This document shows, piece after piece, positions 5,841 through 8,224 of a stretch of DNA of 8,224 nucleotides. The DNA lies in assembly GCF_052145335.1 (NCBI RefSeq), contig NZ_JBKQOU010000243.1, forward strand, positions 1-8,224, given 5' to 3'. Under the pieces are notes generated by a model. The model did not search any database. It worked only from the letters and a program-made list of their open reading frames with translations, and was not told the DNA's origin. The stretch is from Rhodoblastus sp052145335 (GTDB lineage: Bacteria; Pseudomonadota; Alphaproteobacteria; Rhizobiales; Beijerinckiaceae). Each line of letters starts with the position of its first letter. Position 1 is the stretch's first letter. A program made the position numbers and the translations under genes.

Positions 5841-6128
5841 ATGACCTTCAATTTCAAACGCACTGCTATCGTGGCCGCCCTGTTCACAGCGGGCGCGATC
5901 CAGGCGCTGGCCGCCGGTGGCGGCGGCGGCGCGGGAGGAGCTGGAGGAGCAGGAGGCGGCGCGGCGGGTTCTGCAGCCGGAAGCGGAACCGCCGGAGCAG
6001 GAGCCGGAACGACTGGCGGCATGTCAGGGGCGACCGGCGGGGCCGCTGGAAATTATGGTGGGGCCAATACGAACGGCGTCAACGGCAACTCATCGCCATC
6101 GAATAATTCCGTCCCTACGGAAAAATAA
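5841..6128 (+). CDS. Small secreted glycine-rich protein, unknown function
   Basis: A 95-residue protein with a Sec signal peptide: basic start MTFNFKR, hydrophobic core to about residue 23, likely cleavage after ALA at 22-24. The mature part is low complexity. Some 29 of the 95 residues are glycine and most of the rest are Ala, Ser, Thr and Asn, giving first a Gly-Ala-rich half and then an Asn-Ser-rich tail ending VPTEK. There is one Tyr and no Cys in the mature chain, so no disulphide fold or metal site is expected. Disorder, a matrix component or a surface coat is plausible but only inferred. A 9-base unit repeats three times (5934-5960), coding Gly-Gly-Ala-type triplets, a sign of slippage growth. 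AGGAAG lies 8 bases before the ATG. The codon bias and signal peptide make a real gene likely. I do not recognise a family. Confidence 0.8.
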   Translation: MTFNFKRTAIVAALFTAGAIQALAAGGGGGAGGAGGAGGGAAGSAAGSGTAGAGAGTTGGMSGATGGAAGNYGGANTNGVNGNSSPSNNSVPTEK

Positions 6129-6148
6129 AACGACGGCTTGTCGCCGTC
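6118..6148 (-). terminator. Intrinsic-terminator-like hairpin oriented for the minus strand
   Basis: GACGGC (6132-6137) and GCCGTC (6143-6148) form a 6-base-pair GC-rich stem with a 5-base loop. On the minus strand it is followed by G and then TTTTATTTTT, a classic intrinsic terminator. On the plus strand the A-rich run precedes the stem and no T-tract follows, so termination after the glycine-rich gene would be weak and read-through into the molybdoenzyme gene possible. No minus-strand gene enters from the right within the window. Confidence 0.5.
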
Positions 6149-6178
6149 TCGAAGCGACATGCTACTGCGACAACGGAC

Positions 6179-6184
6179 AAGGGG
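6179..6184 (+). promoter_or_regulatory. Ribosome binding site of the molybdopterin oxidoreductase gene
   Basis: AAGGGG lies 8 bases before the ATG at 6193 and fixes the start of the YdeP-like gene. Confidence 0.6.
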
Positions 6185-6192
6185 ATCACGCG

Positions 6193-8224
6193 ATGGCCAG
6201 GAGTTCCAGCGAGCGAAACGTCACGGGGACTGAGCCGCCGGAGCCCCGGTCCTATGACGGAGTCGCCGGGGGCTGGGGTTCGCTCAAAGGCATCAGCGAA
6301 GTGTTCGCGCGCGAAATGTCGAGCCCCGCCGTGCTCGAAACACTGGCGCGGCAAAACAAGGCGGGCGGCCACATGTGCACATCCTGCGCCTGGGGCAAGC
6401 CTGCTCATCCCCATGTCTTTGAATTCTGCGAGAACGGCGCCAAGGCCACGCTGTGGGAACTCACGCGCGACCGTTGCACTCCGGACTTCTTCGCGGATCA
6501 CACCGTTTCCGAGCTGATGCAATGGAGCGACTTCGATCTGGAAATGCAGGGTCGGCTGACCCACCCGATGGTCTATAATCCCGACGCCGACAAATATGTC
6601 GAATGCGCGTGGGACGAAGCGTTCGAAAAAATAGGCGAACGCCTGAAGACGCTCGACCCGAAGTCCTCGGTCTTTTACGCATCGGGCAAGGCAAGCCTGG
6701 AGACCTCCTATCTCTATGCTCTGTTCGCGCGGTTCTACGGACACAACAACCTGCCCGACAGTTCGAACATGTGCCACGAGACCACGTCGGTCGCCCTCAA
6801 GCAAGCCATCGGGACGCCGGTCGGCTCCTGCGTGATGGAGGATTTCGACCATTGCGACGCCATCTTCTATTTCGGCCAGAATCCCGGCACAAACAGCCCC
6901 CGGTTCCTGCATAATCTCCAGGACGCGGCGAGGCGCGGCTGCAAGATCGTAGTCTTCAATCCGGTGCGTGAAATCGGGCTGATCCGTTTCATCAATCCGC
7001 AGAACCCGGTTGAAATGCTGACCGGCCAGGCCACCCAACTTTCACACATGTATCTGCAGGTGCGCCCGGGCGGCGACATCGCCGCGCTCATGGGCCTTTG
7101 CAAAAGGGTTTTCCAAGTCGACGAAGAAAGACGATCGCATGGCCAATCCGGCGTGCTCGACCAGGGCTTCATCGCGCACCACACGCAGGGTTTTGATGAA
7201 TTCAGGCAGAAGGCGATGGACACCGACTGGGCGGAGATCGAACGCTGTTCCGGCCTGAGCCGCGGCGATCTGGAAGCCGCCGGCGACGTCTATATTTCGG
7301 CGGAGCGCGTCATAGGCGTCTATGGCATGGGCCTGACGCAACATGTCCACGGAAGCCAGAACATTGGCATGCTGGTCAATCTCCTGCTACTGCGCGGCAA
7401 TATCGGCCGCCAGGGGGCCGGCGTGTCGCCCGTGCGCGGACATTCCAACGTGCAAGGACAGCGCACCGTCGGCATCACGGAAAAGCCGGAACTCGCTCCG
7501 CTCGACAAACTCAGCGAGATGTTTTCGTTCGAGCCGCCGCGCGAAAAAGGCCGTTCAATCGTGGAGGTGTGTGAAGGCGTGCTGGACGGGTCAGTGCGCG
7601 CGATCGTCAGCCTCGGCGGCAACCTTCTCCGCGCCGTGCCCGAACGCGAGGCGATCGAAAGCGCATGGCGCGATCTCGATCTCACGGTCATGATCTCGAC
7701 CAAGCTCAATCGCAGTCATCTCGTGCACGGCCGCGCGGCCTATATTCTCCCCTGTCTGGCGCGCTCGGAAAGCGATGAACAGGCGAGCGGACCGCAATCG
7801 GTGTCGATCGAGGACAGTTTCTCCCATATTCACGGATCGATCGGCCGCCGCGCGCCGGCGAGCGAGCATCTTCGCTCGGAACTGGCGATCGTCGCGGGCA
7901 TGGCGAAAGCGACCCTGCCCGAGCGACCCTCCTGGCGATGGGATGAATGGACGGGCGATTATGCTTTGGTGCGCGAACTCATTGCGCAAACTTATCCGGA
8001 CAAGTTCCATGATTTTTCCCAGCGCATGTTCCAGCCCGGCGGTTTCTACCGCGGCAATCCGGCGCATGAGCGCGAATGGAAGACGCAGAGCGGCAAGGCT
8101 GAATTCACCACGCCCACGGTGATGATGGCGAGCGACATCGAGGATGCGCCCGGTCGTTTCAATCTGATCACCATGCGATCCAACGACCAGTTCAACACCA
8201 CGATCTATGGCTTCAGCGACCGTT
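6193..8224 (+). CDS. FdhF/YdeP family molybdopterin oxidoreductase alpha subunit, C-terminus beyond window
   Basis: The frame is open from the ATG at 6193 to the right edge (677 codons). The family is about 760 residues, so roughly 80 C-terminal residues are missing. The sequence follows E. coli YdeP throughout, as I recall it: YDGVAGGWGSLKG (21-33), the CTSCAW motif (Cys62, Cys65), a third Cys in FCENGAKA (Cys79), SNMCHETTS with Cys194-His195 where the Mo ligand and catalytic His of formate dehydrogenases sit, GQNPGTNSPR, GMGLTQH (378-384), RGHSNVQG (415-422), and NTTIYGFSDR at the edge. The family binds bis-MGD. The cysteines suggest an Fe-S site, but the spacing differs from the usual C-x2-C-x3-C pattern. 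No Tat signal is seen, so it is likely cytoplasmic. E. coli YdeP is associated with acid resistance; its reaction is unproven, so the formate dehydrogenase name should not be taken literally. It lies 64 bases after the glycine-rich gene. Confidence 0.93.
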   Translation, partial: MARSSSERNVTGTEPPEPRSYDGVAGGWGSLKGISEVFAREMSSPAVLETLARQNKAGGHMCTSCAWGKPAHPHVFEFCENGAKATLWELTRDRCTPDFFADHTVSELMQWSDFDLEMQGRLTHPMVYNPDADKYVECAWDEAFEKIGERLKTLDPKSSVFYASGKASLETSYLYALFARFYGHNNLPDSSNMCHETTSVALKQAIGTPVGSCVMEDFDHCDAIFYFGQNPGTNSPRFLHNLQDAARRGCKIVVFNPVREIGLIRFINPQNPVEMLTGQATQLSHMYLQVRPGGDIAALMGLCKRVFQVDEERRSHGQSGVLDQGFIAHHTQGFDEFRQKAMDTDWAEIERCSGLSRGDLEAAGDVYISAERVIGVYGMGLTQHVHGSQNIGMLVNLLLLRGNIGRQGAGVSPVRGHSNVQGQRTVGITEKPELAPLDKLSEMFSFEPPREKGRSIVEVCEGVLDGSVRAIVSLGGNLLRAVPEREAIESAWRDLDLTVMISTKLNRSHLVHGRAAYILPCLARSESDEQASGPQSVSIEDSFSHIHGSIGRRAPASEHLRSELAIVAGMAKATLPERPSWRWDEWTGDYALVRELIAQTYPDKFHDFSQRMFQPGGFYRGNPAHEREWKTQSGKAEFTTPTVMMASDIEDAPGRFNLITMRSNDQFNTTIYGFSDR

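Noticed and set aside
5931..5960. Short tandem repeat as a CRISPR or mobile-element signature
   Set aside because: It is an in-frame 9-base Gly/Ala codon repeat inside a low-complexity coding region, with no spacers or terminal inverted repeats.
6115..7038. 307-codon minus-strand open frame opposite the molybdopterin oxidoreductase
   Set aside because: It is a shadow of a gene with strong family motifs on the plus strand; GC-rich third positions commonly keep the opposite frame open, and the translation shows no recognisable domain.

Overview
The window looks like part of an alphaproteobacterial chromosome, most likely Rhizobiales/Hyphomicrobiales. The basis is high GC in the genes, strong GC preference at third codon positions, a perfect match to the alphaproteobacterial general-stress (EcfG-type) promoter layout, and gene families common there (signal-peptide PRC-barrel proteins, DUF883-like membrane proteins, YihY). 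I cannot name the genus from sequence alone. There is no tRNA, rRNA, CRISPR array, insertion sequence or phage gene.

Layout. Positions 1-1458 (minus) hold a nearly complete DHA2-type MFS drug efflux pump (EmrB-like), cut at its C-terminus by the window edge. Directly upstream, 1461-1535 (minus), lies what looks like the very end of an EmrA/HlyD-type adaptor gene with no body. The rest of the gap up to 1835 holds only a doubtful 40-residue ORF. Positions 1836-2762 (minus) encode a YihY-family inner-membrane protein. A 313-base divergent intergenic region follows, with EcfG-like sites facing both ways. Positions 3076-3789 (plus) encode an exported PRC-barrel protein, 3837-5078 an FAD-dependent amine oxidase-like protein, and 5162-5452 a small DUF883-like protein with a C-terminal membrane anchor. 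Positions 5453-5840 are non-coding, with an AT-rich island and a leader of tight hairpins ahead of a small secreted glycine-rich protein (5841-6128). From 6193 to the right edge runs a YdeP/FdhF-like molybdopterin oxidoreductase, missing about its last 80 residues.

How the genes fit together. The common thread is stress and envelope physiology. The DUF883-like gene has an exact GGAAC-N16-CGTT element 32 bases before its start codon, and one-mismatch versions precede the PRC-barrel, yihY and efflux genes. YdeP in E. coli is linked to acid resistance, and efflux pumps protect against toxic compounds. My reading is a general-stress-response neighbourhood rather than one pathway. The amine oxidase and the molybdoenzyme have no visible partner genes here.

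I do not see an undescribed multi-gene system. The items most worth a second look are the adaptor-gene remnant that appears to carry the pump's ribosome binding site, the set of EcfG-like sites, the glycine-rich exported protein with its structured leader, and a terminator-like hairpin whose T-tract faces the wrong way.
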